Below the pieces are notes generated by a model, which did no database searches, was not told where the DNA came from, and saw nothing but the letters and a program-made list of their open reading frames with translations. A stretch of 64,000 nt of DNA from Druceiella hillmani (taxonomy: Eukaryota; Arthropoda; Insecta; Lepidoptera; Hepialidae). Shown here in pieces: positions 23,210 to 35,880 of this stretch. A program made the translations under genes and the position numbers. Position 1 is the first letter of the stretch; every line of letters starts with the position of its first letter. The stretch covers positions 9,154,501 through 9,218,500 of the forward strand of contig JAYKKI010000074.1 in assembly GCA_039881145.1 (NCBI GenBank). Direction: 5' to 3'.

Positions 23210-24240
23210 GTATATTGTTATCTTTACGGCAGGCGGGGGATATTTCGTGAGTAAAATATGATGCTCTGAATGGTTTAAATTATGGGTTACAGCTTGATTT
23301 TAATGCTTGTCATTATATAATTAATCCATTTTCACTCAACATCTATAATAAACTAATGAGCGAAATAAAAAATTCTTTTCCGAATTATGAATAATATTTT
23401 TTTGATTAAAACGACTGTAGATCGTTATTTGTTGGTATTCATCACTGCGTAATTAAAATATTTCAATAACAAAATGTCATGTAACTTTAATTATTATTAT
23501 ATTTTTAGCATAAGTATATTTTTATATAATATTTCATTTTAATAATAAACTCATCCAAATTTGAAATTAGACTTGTGAAAAATGCATTTTAATTGAGAGT
23601 ACATTTTATCGATTTCCATCACAGCGCACCGATACTCTAAACGTGGTGCAGCGTTTTCGAGTTATAAATAGTTTATTGAGGTGGAAAAGCTTTTATGCAA
23701 GGCTCTTTCAATCCGACTTTTATAATGTGCCCGGTGCACACCGATGTTAAACTAATTTAATTTCTTCAAGTCCGTATTCTTGTACATGTTCATGATATTT
23801 GCGCATGTTAATGTAGTTTATTGTTATTCCTGTTTAGATGACAAATAACTATACGATCGTGTTTGAGAAATAAGTGGCTTATGGTTTGCTTTAATATTTA
23901 TTTTGTGCAAAATTTCTCATTAAACCCAATTTAAGTAAAAATGGTTTCTTCAAGCAACATCTCGTCGTATTCTTTTACTTTATTAGTTCATCTGAACTAG
24001 TATGACTCTTTTTCTATTTTAGTTATTCCGACATTTGGGACACGCGGGTAAAACTAATTTAAGCAAATTATATTTCTTACACAAATGTCGCAATTATCAT
24101 TGCAATGCATATCGTTTTAAACACTCGGACTCGGCGGTATATTTCATTTCATAACGTTAACAGTCATGCTTGACACTGAACAATCGTATATAAATGCGAA
24201 TTGTATAAAAATAATAAAAATTATATAAAACACGAAATTA
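23210..24240. other. AT-rich intergenic DNA, nothing recognised
   Basis: No motif-bearing frame on either strand. Confidence 0.45.
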
Positions 24241-24259
24241 ATATATACGTACACGCATG

Positions 24260-24290
<31 letters not shown>

Positions 24291-24301
24291 GTGTGTGTGT
24301 A
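24241..24301. repeat. (AT)n then (GT)n microsatellite
   Basis: An AT run from about 24260 to 24284 is followed by a GT run from about 24290. Confidence 0.9.
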
Positions 24302-24730
24302 CTAGGGATGCCTGGAGGTAAGTCTACACAAAATATGACTAAAAAGCGGTTCGTCTGATTTTGAAACATTATACTATGGGTTTAGCTAATATTTTAAATA
24401 TAATTATAAATATATACATATTACTTTTTCCGTTTTTATTTCTCGCTTTCAAAATATCAACCATGAACCTCATTTCAGCATATTTACATTTTCATGAATG
24501 TAAGTTTGATTTTTTAAAAGCCAATTATGTTGCAATAATCGATTTAGTTGGAAGATTTCATTTATATTGTGGCTTTTTCATTACGTGGGAATATTTCGAT
24601 TCACCACTGGTCTCTATTTATATAAAAAACTAAGCTATTTGTTTATAACTTTAGTTCGTCCTTCTTCACGCCGCAACGAAGCAACGGTTCAATGTGTTTT
24701 ATTCCACTGAGATAGTTGGCTGGCCATCAA

Positions 24731-24736
24731 ATATGT

Positions 24737-24810
<74 letters not shown>

Positions 24811-24840
24811 GTATACATATATTTGTGTGTGTATATACAT
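24731..24840. repeat. Long (AT)n microsatellite with GTATAC borders
   Basis: Nearly pure AT alternation of about 75 bp is framed by GTATACATAT on both sides, making a large self-complementary tract. Confidence 0.95.
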
Positions 24841-25993
24841 ATCCTAATCCTAATATGATTTTTTACACGGACATATTTGGCAGCCCGTGAAATGATATAA
24901 GTTATCTTTCGTCCCGGGAAACCAAGATGCTATTACTTCGATTATGGAACGCAATTTTGATTAAGAAATAATTTCTTTCCCATGTCTTAACTTTGATATG
25001 ACATTTTCATATCTGCATAACACTAACCGAGTTAAAAATAAATTTTATGGTTCTTTCATGTCATAGTTACTAACAAATCTGTTAAGTAAATATATTCCTA
25101 GTAATGCTGTTTTACTTAACTTCGACTTTAACATTTTCAGAAGTAGGTGACGGGCATATTTTTTGGTGACATTTTAACAAAAATGTATTGGAATATTTAT
25201 AATTTAATCTTGTTGAAAGAAATAAAAAAAATATTCTACTACTTATACCACCGCTACCCTTGAATGAACGAATTAAGAGTGTTTTTGGGATCTTATATAA
25301 TATAGTTTCAGAGATGTTGCTGAAAATGTTCATAAAATTGTTTTTCCACCTAAGCTTATAAAATCAAAATTAGAAAGAACACTATTACTCGATGTTTACT
25401 TAAATTTTATTGGAATATATAGCGTTGTTTTTGAGTAATATTTAACAAATTTTGGCTCTAAAAGATATATTTGATAATAAATTTACGTAATTAAATATAT
25501 AAGAATAATATAATTACTGATTGCAAATAGTTCAATATAAATAATGCCAGTTTTACCTATAATTAAAAAGTTTAATTTTCTATAACGCTTCTACCGCGTG
25601 GTAATTTCAAGCGTTAATTTGCATAACTTTAATTTATTACATACTTGATGTGTCCGGTGGCTTCATCGGCGTAGAATAACCTTAACTATTATGTTCTCAA
25701 CCCACGGCCATTAAACGTATCTGCTGTATACGCCAAATGTCACCGATTGTTGTGGTCAGCAGGATCTTGCACTATTTAAATCGTGTTCCCAGACTCCTGT
25801 TACATCTTTTTATCAGTGAATTGTCATTATGAATCGTGACGTAATTATTTATAGCCTATATCTCCACAAAATATGGGCTTCCTTCCATCAACATTTTGAA
25901 ATCGGACGTGGAGTCCAGTAAGCAGCGAGGCAAATAAACTATTCCGCTTCACATAATTAGCAAAGCTATATATATATTATAAATATTATATAT
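24841..25993. other. AT-rich intergenic DNA, nothing recognised
   Basis: A 73-codon minus frame at 25112-25333 has no known motif. 25640-25750 is GC-richer but could not be assigned. Confidence 0.4.
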
Positions 25994-26035
25994 TAAGGCG
26001 ATTCATATATTTAAACCAATATATGAATCGCCTTA
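25994..26035. repeat. Perfect 18-bp hairpin
   Basis: Arms 25994-26011 and 26018-26035 (TAAGGCGATTCATATATT and its exact complement) with a 6-base loop. Confidence 0.95.
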
Positions 26036-26254
26036 GCTTAACTGTGACATGTCGGGTTTCATTAATTGTTATTAAATAAATAGCTAAATACAAAATACTG
26101 CTAAGTAGCTAAGTATAACAATACCATTTTCAATTATTGAAATATCAATATAAATCTCAATTAATTAAAAATAACTTTTTGATTTTAAATAACGCACTCT
26201 CGTAACACCTAATTATCCATCAGATATAGAGCAATACAGAATATCCCTAATAAA

Positions 26255-26445
26255 AACACGAAAATTTATAGTTTGCTTAAAATATTTTCCCAAAAATTCT
26301 TGTCATATTTTATAGCATGTCTGTTTTTATAAAGGTACCCTCATCAAGACGGATCGAGCATTATTCTGCGCTATTACTTTTCATAATTAGTGTCATAATA
26401 ATATTTTATATACGCTGACGTTGGTCAGAGAAACTAACATCGCTT
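26255..26445 (+). repeat. Unnamed dispersed repeat, copy 1
   Basis: This segment matches, in reverse complement, 45938-46130. Shared landmarks in order are AAAATTTATAGTTTGC-like, a CCCTCATCAAGAC core, a CATAATTAG-like block, AATATTTTATA and AGAAACTA. The copies are diverged but collinear over about 180 bp. It has no coding capacity, and family and boundaries are unknown. Confidence 0.65.
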
Positions 26446-27410
26446 TTTCATCTGACTTTTCAGTTCGTGTTCAAATTTTCTTTAATAATTAGTTGAATAC
26501 ATAAATGCTTGTCAGTTGATATTCGTGCAATACATTTTTTTGAAAATCACCTCATTTGCCGATAAACTTTAATTTTTCACAACTCCATTACATAATCGTT
26601 CGATCCCTAGATTATATTTTTAACACATGAGTAAAATATAATAAAAGTCCAAATTGTTTCACCATAAAAATATAATAGTAGTATAACAAAAAGATTTTGG
26701 CGAGAATACGTTAACTAAATATCACATGATAAATAGTTTAAATCTTTAATAGTTAAAATTTAAATATTTGGATCTGTGGACTAGTTAAATCGGAAGGTAG
26801 TAAACTGGCAATTATTGCAAATTTTATTTATTATAGAATATAAATTATATATTAAATAGTCAAATGAAAATATTGGTTTCATCTTTCATAATATCCTCTG
26901 ACGTTATCATGGATAATTAAAACAATTTATAAATAGTTCTCTTTTAGTGTTAAGACCATTTTCAGTGGCAAATATCATAAAAGTCACCACATTAATTACA
27001 ATAATTTATAATGCAAAATTCCTTTTTTTAATTCTTCGTTAATTAAAAATATTTTTAACAAAGCCATATGACTTATAATATGGTAATTTATGAATTCTTA
27101 CATAAATTACCATTGTATTGATAATATTTTAAAATTATTTTATTTAACAAAATATCGATCAATTTAAATTAAAATTGAATTAATTTACAAGGCATCATAT
27201 AAATTTATATTTTCTTAAAACTTTAAAAATTTTAGAAATCCAGAGATATGGCTGCGTGGTTCATAATATGCTCCACGGAATAGTGTCATACCCTATAACA
27301 TGAAAAATAATACACTTTATGATAATTGGATCGAGCTCATTCATTCGAATGAATCTAATAAAGCGACTACAACATAAGTCAAACCGAAAGGCAAATACAC
27401 CGAAGCAAGA
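26446..27410. other. AT-rich intergenic DNA with a small hairpin
   Basis: ATGGTAATTTATG at 27080-27092 is exactly complementary to 27101-27113. Otherwise nothing recognised. Confidence 0.45.
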
Positions 27411-27660
27411 TAATTAACAACGCGCAGCGTATAAAATATCAACTCGCATGTTGTATATATGAGTGGAACACGCGCGATTTCACTATTTAAACACGCTCGA
27501 CCAATCGACCCGTGCCGCTAACGAGATCAATTACAAACTTTAAATTAAACTAGCGGCAGCAGTCAAACACCACTCTCGTAGTTTTAGAAGGGGGTTATGA
27601 ATGTATGGCTTGTCTTAGAAATTTAAGGGCCGGACGGGAAATAAACGTGAGTATTTGTTG
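27411..27660 (+). other. GC-richer patch with a TATA-like box and a donor-like site
   Basis: A TATAAAA occurs near 27431 and a strong splice-donor-like AACGTGAGTA near 27647-27656. The DNA between is markedly less AT-rich than its surroundings. No open frame or protein match supports an exon. It may be a non-coding first exon, a repeat fragment or chance. Confidence 0.2.
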
Positions 27661-28139
27661 CCTTTACTAATATTGACCCATCTTCCACTTGTTGAGTAAT
27701 TATGTTCTTTATTAAATTAATATGTGTGATTAAACAGTTGTTTGTAATAGTGAATGCCTTTTTATTGCCGTGTTAATGAGAAAAGTTTGTTCTTTTTTAG
27801 GAAAATTTAAGGAACCAAATTCGTGTGAACTAAGTATACGTTTTGTTTTAAAAGTTACTTGACACGTACATACTCGAACGTTCGTTTGGATCACTGAACG
27901 TCTTCAAGGAAATTATAGAAGTTGGCGGGTTTTATTTCAATCGTTGTATTTAAAAACCGGGTGTAACTAATGATACGTATTATATACCATTACCTATATC
28001 ATTTTGAAGAAACAATATTCAGATATACATCATATTTTCCTGTTACTGGAGGTCGTCTCAGGAGGTCGTCTCATTTTCAAATATTTCACTGTTTCCCCCG
28101 ACTTCAAAAAAACGGGTCGTCCGGAAAATGTTTAGATAT

Positions 28140-28212
28140 GCATATGTGTGTATATTTACATATATGTGTATGTGCGTGTGTATGTGTATGTGTGAGCACA
28201 CACGCACGCACG

Positions 28213-28244
<32 letters not shown>

Positions 28245-28250
28245 TACACC
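28140..28250. repeat. Self-complementary (GT)n / (CA)n microsatellite
   Basis: A GT-rich stretch (28143-28196) is followed directly by its CA-rich complement (28197-28250), with matching GTAT/ATAC interruptions and a GCACACACGCACGC centre. The whole tract can fold as one long hairpin. Confidence 0.9.
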
Positions 28251-28604
28251 CACGAATAATAAAACAATCTTCCTTTTTGATAATGCTGGTAATATTTAAA
28301 TACAAATAGCTTTCGGAGAATTTTAAAAATTGGTAATATACCATATTTAAGAAGGGTCAGGTTATGTAAAGATGCTCAACTAAAAAAAAATATAAGCCAA
28401 ATTATAATACACTCTTACCAGCTTTTTCTTTGAATTGATTAAAACGTTACGGCGCATCAAATGAATAACATTCTCCGAAAACTAAAACCACGAATATGAG
28501 AAAACTTTTTTACAGTTACTCATGTCAAATATGTCGTTTCTCTTATTCATATACAAAAATTACTGCTTTAACAGATGGTTTCATGATGTGTTTATTATTT
28601 CGGA

Positions 28605-28775
28605 AATGTTTGAATTATACCTTATTTTGTTTCACTTTTTTTTTATTCCAAAATGAATAAGAAAAAGTGAAACAAAATAAGGTATAATTCAAACATTAAG
28701 AAAAAGTGAAACAAAATAAGGTATAATTCAAACATTAAGAAAAAGTGAAACAAAATGAGGTATAATTCAAACATT
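28605..28775. repeat. 39-bp tandem repeat (three units) with an inverted copy upstream
   Basis: Direct units occupy 28659-28697, 28698-28736 and 28737-28775 and are almost identical. An inverted copy lies at 28605-28640, so the inverted copy and first direct unit form a hairpin with an 18-base loop. One A-to-G change marks the third unit. Confidence 0.95.
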
Positions 28776-31700
28776 GCATATAAATTCAGACAAAAAATTT
28801 ACAACTTTTTTATTGGAATAAATCATGGAATTATTTTTGAATTTTTGCGCACAACAAAAATTTAAAAAAATCATAAATTCGTGATAATTTTAACAAATTT
28901 ATTTCGTCCTATTTTAATTTCAGTAGTCTCCGTAATATGGGGCGGGGGGATATATTTTTTTCATATATTTCAATATATATCTGAATATATGATGTGAAAA
29001 AAAATTTTTCTTCATATTATAATAGAAGAGATATATAAATCATGAAAAAAATATTTCTTTGATCCTTATAATTAGTCATCTCAAAAAATTTAAAGAGACG
29101 TCTAAATTAAATTTTTTTTTCAATGTGCTACAAAGTTACTTAACCAATTACCATTTGAAATAGAAAATGAATCCATTTATTTTATAAAAAGAAATAAGTT
29201 TTGCACGTGGTTTTAAAGAAATTAAATAACCTTATAATTATTACATGTTATATACGTTTGTGAGAGCATTTATGTTTTTCAAGTCGCATTTTAATGATAT
29301 ATTTATTTTCTAGTGATTTATTTAAGAACACGTTAAATTGAAAGTGGCGTTTCTTTTAGAATTGAATTATTTTGCTGGGAGTGATTTTTTGTAACTTTTC
29401 TCTATGAAAAATATTTTTTTACTTCTTGCTTGTGGTCAATGCCACACAGTATCTTTATTTATATATAAATAATTGATTACAAGATATGTTTTAAAAAATT
29501 GTGAGTGGAATATTGAAAAATTTGCACATAGATGCAGATTACTTTTTGTGTTGCGTGATACTAATCTTCGTAGTTATGTGAGACCTAGCCTAAATATATT
29601 GGCAAGGTGCGTGACATCAGTCCGCAACTTTAAAGGCGAATCAATGTTATTAGTACGCGTCAAATTACCGGCCTGTAAAATTGATTAAAAACAATTACTC
29701 GCAACTATTGTTTTTATTTTTGATTGCTTAAGTATTTTTCATTAATTTTACTTTAAATTTTTAATTATATACTATATACTAAATAAACGACTAAAGAGAA
29801 ATGTTAATGATAAAAATTAAACTAGAGAAAAATAAAAATTTAAGTTATTAAAAAGGTAAATAATTTTGACTTTTTAAAATTTAGTTTACGACATGTAACT
29901 TTTATAAGTTATAATTTCAAGAATCATCTTTACTTCATTTTCTTGTTTAAAGGCTTGATAAAAATTGAAATTTTCATGGTTACTAAAATTCATTTCTTCC
30001 CAATACTTAATCTCTTATTAAAAAGTTTAAACTGAAGATATAATAATGAATTTTTGAAATTCGTAGAAATTAAGTTTTTTGTTAATATTAAGTGAGTATC
30101 TGACTTAATATTGTTATTGTACAAGTGAGTATCTCATGTTTCTTTTAAAATTTTGTAAGTTTTTATTATTCTCTTCTTAATCTCCATTTATATTTGTATA
30201 TTTGCTAATTATGTAGTACTTCATTAAAAATTTAAGGAGAAATTAAGAAAAAAATATTTGTATCACATAAAATGGAGATATAATTTTGAATAATTTTTTT
30301 AATCAATAAATTTTTCATAATATAAAAAATCGCGACCGAAACCTTTTTTTTTTAAATATGTCGTTTTTATTTATATTATTTCATTAAAAAATCAGTGTAA
30401 TTCGCGTTTATGGTAAACGATACTGGATCTAAAAGTAAACATGACAATATATGTAAATACATTTTATTATATATGACAATATTTAACAGGAGCCTTTGGA
30501 TATTTATATTTCTGCCAGAGCAGCACTGCGATCGATTTCGTTACCCCCACTCTGCGGTCCGCACCCGGTCAATAGTGGCTATTTATAGTGTAAATATCTA
30601 ACTAAGCAAATGATTACAATGAAACTTCTCCAGGAGTAAAGTAACTTTTATAAAACGACTGACAACATAAAATGTTGAACTCGATTCAAATAATTTTTGA
30701 AAAGAAAATGCACTGAAAATTCAATTAGTGGACCCTTGACTGAAGTGTTTTATCTACCTTTTTCTTCATCTTACATCAAGAAGTATTATAGCCTTTGGGA
30801 CGGCACCATATTGTAAACTTTGTAGGAGCCTCATATTTTAGTTCATGTTTTATGATTAAAAGAGCTGTGTCTGTAACTTCCTAAATGTAGACCTGTGAAA
30901 AATATTATTTAATGAACAATACAAATTAGAAATATATTTCACATAACGTCATCTACAGTCATTAAAAAATTAAGTTTTCATTCAATAAGTCAAAGTTTTC
31001 GTTAAGTAATTAAAATGTCAAATGACCAAAACATAACTTCCAGTAGGCTGATTGAAATCAAATAAAGCCTATATGTTACCTCGGGTTCTACGAAAACTAA
31101 CATTTAAAACTTCGTTAGAATTCTTTCGAAGATTCTTGCGTGATGCATAATCAAATAAACAGATAAACGGGCAATCAAAGATTTTCACAACAATTTTTGA
31201 AAGTTCCATAACTTTTGTTAAGTTTCTAAATAATTGTTTTCTTAAACATTTTCAATATAAATATGTACAAATTCTACAATTTTTTTTATAAGTACATGCA
31301 TATACAGATTTCTATTTAATATTGGATATTCAGAAAATGTCCCTAGGAATAAGAATCTGCAGACGACAAGAATCTACAGACGGTCCACAGAGTGCCCACT
31401 GTGGCATATAAAGCAGCATAAATTGCTTTTGGAAGTCAATAAACCTAATAGGTATAATTTAAATATCACTGAACATATTTTCTTTTAATTTAAGCTACCT
31501 ATTACCTGGAATTCGATTTGTTTCCTGAGTGTAATGAAATTATGTGTCACTTTGAAATTACAAACAGCAAAACTAATAAAATATACTTGACTGTGACGAC
31601 AATTTTTCGTGAGAAAATCTGATATCTAGGAACTATAGGGCATATGTACTTTTATAAACAATATCGAAAAGTGAATAGGTATTGAAAATATTTATAACAT

Positions 31701-32819
31701 CATATACAGAGTAAAAATTATCAAGATCCGTAAAATTTTCAAATAAAAGAAATCACTGCTTTTTCTTCCTCGAAGTTTTCTGGGATTCTTCTCTTATATT
31801 TAATATAATATATATTAAAGCTTCTTCTTATACACTGCTTAACAGGTGCAAGGTAGAGAGAGACCAGATTACTTATTTACAAATTATCCGATGTATTCCC
31901 CCAATATACCCCTGACACCAACGACTGATATTATTTCGAAAACATCAGACTTCAGCTAAGGAGACACGCCCGAACAGAAGTAATTCTGGCACGTAGAACG
32001 ATACAAAATTTAAAGACAATATCTGTAACGTGTCGCATGAAACCTTGAGTCGCGCTGAGTGTCTTCGTGATGGATACGCATAGTCACTTGCGATTTATAC
32101 GTTACCGGTACGCAGGTAGTCTTTCCTGACCCTGAGATTACGCGTCACAGGAAATGTCTCAATGTAGGGCGAGCTTCGCGGGAAAATCAGATTGTCACCA
32201 AACGTAAAGCTAGTTTTTGAGTTGGTTTTTAGATAACTCCATTTTGGATTTACGCATAACATCAAAGCCCTTCGTAATCGCTTTCCAAAAACTGGAAACC
32301 ATGATCAGCATTCTTTTAACGACATTAGGTTATAGTGTTGTCTTGAAAACTTCTAAAAGGAAAAGCCTTATTGTATAGTAAAAATTACATAGGACGCATT
32401 TAACTTCTATAATGTTACATGTAATAAATAGATAATATTTTCCGAATGTTAAGGAGAAAAGTTATGTCCTCTAAGTGGCTGAAAAATTATTATATCACTT
32501 ATTCCTATAATATTGTGTTAGAAAATATATTATAATATATTTCAAGTTTTTTATTATACTTTTACAAATCTTTATTACCAAGTATACGATGTTTGTAGTT
32601 ATTGAAATCGACATAAGTTCACAAATTTATTAAAATAAATTTTCACCTCTTTTTAATATTTTCCATAAAGGAAAACACAGATTGATCAGATTTTAAACAT
32701 CCTAGATGTTTTATTTTGTTTAACAGTATATTGCAACCTTTGTTATTCTAAAGATTGCTGAATGTAAATTAAAAATTATGAGTAAAATTGTTTTGATAAA
32801 CTGAATATTTTTCGGTAGG
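28776..32819. other. AT-rich intergenic DNA, no gene recognised
   Basis: Short plus-strand frames at 29473 (71 codons) and 30410 (63 codons) lack motifs. GC-richer patches at 30510-30580 and 32000-32200 could not be assigned. No tandem array or large palindrome was seen. Confidence 0.4.
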
Positions 32820-32845
32820 ACATACACAAACACGCACACATAAAT

Positions 32846-32877
<32 letters not shown>

Positions 32878-32884
32878 GTTTATG

Positions 32885-32935
<51 letters not shown>
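32820..32935. repeat. (CA)n then (TA)n compound microsatellite
   Basis: CA-rich repeats from about 32826 pass into long TA runs ending near 32932. Confidence 0.95.
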
Positions 32936-33412
32936 AATGAATAATTTACCTAAACATATTTATAAAAGTTTTCGAATTTTAAAACTACATACACATAAAC
33001 AATCTGAATTGAAAATTTTCCCTTGTTCGGAATCGAATTGATTCCAAAGAATCAACTGGATTCTGACACCAGGAAAATCACCACCATAAGTATCAAGTGA
33101 AAAAGTCCTACCTCTTCTGAATCATTTTCATTTTATACCCTAGTCCTTTTTTTTCTCATTCTAATTCACATCAACAATTCTTAATATTTTTTTGTTCTTT
33201 TTCTAATGTACTATTAATATTTTTTTAAATCTCTTACAGTCTACCGACCGATTTCTCAAAATATCATTAAAATTGGCTGAAAGAGACTGCTCACGCAGGA
33301 ATAAGTCCGCCATTTGTAAAACATATAATTTCACAAATGAATAAAAAAATAAAATTGTTGTGAATTAAACAGTTCAATTGTGGCCATTAATATAACCCTT
33401 ACATAATACAAA

Positions 33413-33472
33413 TACCCACGCACGCATGTACACATGCACATTCGCATGCACGCACGTACGCAAATATACGTA
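33413..33472. repeat. Degenerate ACGC/ATGC microsatellite
   Basis: CACGCACGCATGTACACATG and related alternating purine-pyrimidine units. Confidence 0.8.
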
Positions 33473-34386
33473 GCCAGCAGTTTTTATAATATGTTATTTG
33501 CGTTAACGTAATTGTTGCTTTCATTTAATAATTAAAATTTTACACTATATCATGTAAATATAAAGTAGGAGTAAGATTAAACATAATTGCACATTCTTCC
33601 TATGATTTAAAGTATTGCTGTTTACGAAAATTATAAAAAAGAACCTTTATTGATATTTAAGATTTAAATCAATATAATGAAGATTTAAATAAGATTTAAA
33701 TATTTTCCTCAAGTTCTGTTAATAAAAAAAACTGCGTGAAACCTTCATTTATAAGGAACTTTTTACTTTTTACTTTTGACGCAGCTTAAATTAGTGGTTA
33801 TGAAATAAAAAAAAAACGTAACATTGACAGGGACAGATTTTCAAGGATAACTTGAAAGTAAAATTTTTACTTTTGTCTTTTTTGCTCCACAAGTACAAAA
33901 ATTCTGATGAATTGAGTGAATTTGCCTGGTAAGGGAATAAATAAAACTTATTTGGAATAAAAGAGTCAATTGTTTTCATTCTGCTTGGCTGCATTATAAT
34001 TTTATTTGTTTATCATCATCGTATTGTTTACTGAAATGTTTCTTGGTAAATGACTAAACACGTTAATTGAATTAGTTATAAGGGTTATAAAAATATTTAA
34101 TGATGGTAATGTGCAATTTATAATCACCGTATATTTGAAAAAGGAAAGGAGACAAGCCATTCTATTGTTTAATATTTTGTAACAATATTTCACTCGGTAC
34201 TTGCTGTTATGGTTGGATTCATTTAACGTAATAATGATACAAGGAAAAAAACGGGGCAGATGTGGGCTACACTCGCGCTATCAAGGCCCATGTCTGACTT
34301 ATTGAATGTAACATATACTTTGACAAAATAGTACGCTTAAAACCGCTATAACGTGGATCTCCTCATATAAAACATCTACAAGCAGT
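33473..34386. other. AT-rich intergenic DNA leading into an RTE relic
   Basis: Minus-strand frames at 33791 and 34002 are not recognisable. The last 150 bases may be the decayed 5' part of the LINE relic that follows. Confidence 0.4.
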
Positions 34387-35880
34387 ACTTCTACTCAGAG
34401 AGAAGAGCTTGTGGGTGTTGCTTCAGAATTTTACGAGAGTTTATGCAGCAATACGTTCATTATAAAAAAATCATACCACTCAAAACCATAGAAACAATGA
34501 AAATATAACTTTATTCATAGAAAGCGAAATAAATAAGGCTATAAACTTGCTCAAATTGACGAAATGTCCAGATAAAGATGGAATCTCAATGATATTTTAA
34601 AAGCGCTAGCAGAACCCATTACTCCTATATTCACAAATATATTTAATAAAATATTGTTATACAAAAACATTCCTACTGGTTGGAAGACCTCCATCATAAA
34701 ACTATTACATAAGAAAGGTGACCCAGAAAACATTAGCAATTATAGGCCTATTAGCATACTTCAAATAGCATACAAACTATTTATACAGATGATATGAAGA
34801 AGAATAACACCGAGATCAGAATTTAGCCAACCAAGAGAATAAGCTGGATTTCGTCCAAGAAGACTGATCATAAACTCACTTTAGCTCATATTTTGGAAAA
34901 ATATTCAGAGTATGATAAATTATTATATATATTATTACGGAAAGCCCTAAATGAACAAGGAATACCAAAAAATACATCAAGACTACAAGAAATATTTAAC
35001 AAATGTAACGCAGCTGTAAAATTAGAAAAACAAGGCAAGTCAAAATTGAACGCAGTGTAAGACAAGATGACCCAACATCTCCTAATTTATTTACATCCTT
35101 ATTAGATAACGTTTTCCGTAATTCGAGTTGGGATACAATGCGCATAAAATAAATGGAGAGTCCTTGAACCACTTAAGCTTTGCTGATGATATAGAAATAT
35201 TATGTGAAAACCATAAGCGTCTGGAATGTATGTTACAATTTCGTGACATGGAGAGTAAAAGTGTTGTTTAGAAAAAAGTAAAACATGCATAATGACTGAA
35301 ATAGAGAAAGAATACCCCTAACAACAAAATAAATATTTTGGACTACGTCGAAAATTATATGTAACTTGGACAACAAATTTTATTTATGAATCCAACAAGT
35401 AAACAGAAGGATTAAAATGGCGTGGTCAAGATATTGGTCATTAAAATACATATTCAAATCCTATTTACCGACTTCTCTAATGAAAAAAGCATTTGACACT
35501 GTTGTTACACTTACTATATTATATGGTTGTCAAAGATATAACTCAAAAACTACAAAGGTGCCAGAGAGCAGCCGAGAGATAGTTTGAAGGACAGAGTAAG
35601 AACTAGTGATGTAAGGAAGCATACGGATTTAACGGATGTGGTAGAAGTAGCTTGTAAATTAAAATACTGCACTACAAGTGGATGCTAGAGTGAGCGTGTG
35701 CTGCACTGGTGACTGCGCCGGCAACCTCGTCGCCCGACCATACCCATCATTGCTGGAGTGATGATATTGAATGTGTCTCAGGCTCCAAATGAACTAGGAT
35801 CGCGAAGGACATAAAATAATGGTAAGGACATAGAGGAGGCCTTCATCTGACAATGGATGCACCAATGACTTGAGAGTAAA
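34387..35880 (+). pseudogene. RTE-clade LINE reverse transcriptase relic
   Basis: A decayed ORF2 of an RTE-clade non-LTR retrotransposon on the plus strand, broken by stops and frameshifts. In order I can read REELVGVASEFYESL (34400-34445), INKAINLLKLTKCPDKDGI, a PITPIFTNIFNKILLYKNIP stretch (34615-34675), WKTSIIKLLHKKGDPENI and NYRPISIL (34680-34765), then AGFRPRR. Further on come KINGESLNHLSFADDIEILC (about 35145-35205, with an intact FADD active-site box), YLGQQILF, RRIKMAWSRYWSL, LPTSLMKKAFDT and LTILYGCQ. Near 35580-35660 is LKDRVRTSDVRKHTDLTDVV, the usual C-terminal landmark of this clade. A final DREGHK..WYKDIEEAF-like segment ends near 35880. No endonuclease domain was readable upstream, so the copy is 5'-truncated or too decayed. 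Confidence 0.85.

Noticed and set aside
27970..28344. Histidine/threonine-rich and cysteine/valine-rich frames around 28.0-28.3 kb
   Set aside because: They are translations of a GT/CA microsatellite.
34551..35290. Minus-strand frames of 62 codons at 34551 and 35102
   Set aside because: They are antisense to the RTE relic, which reads clearly on the plus strand.
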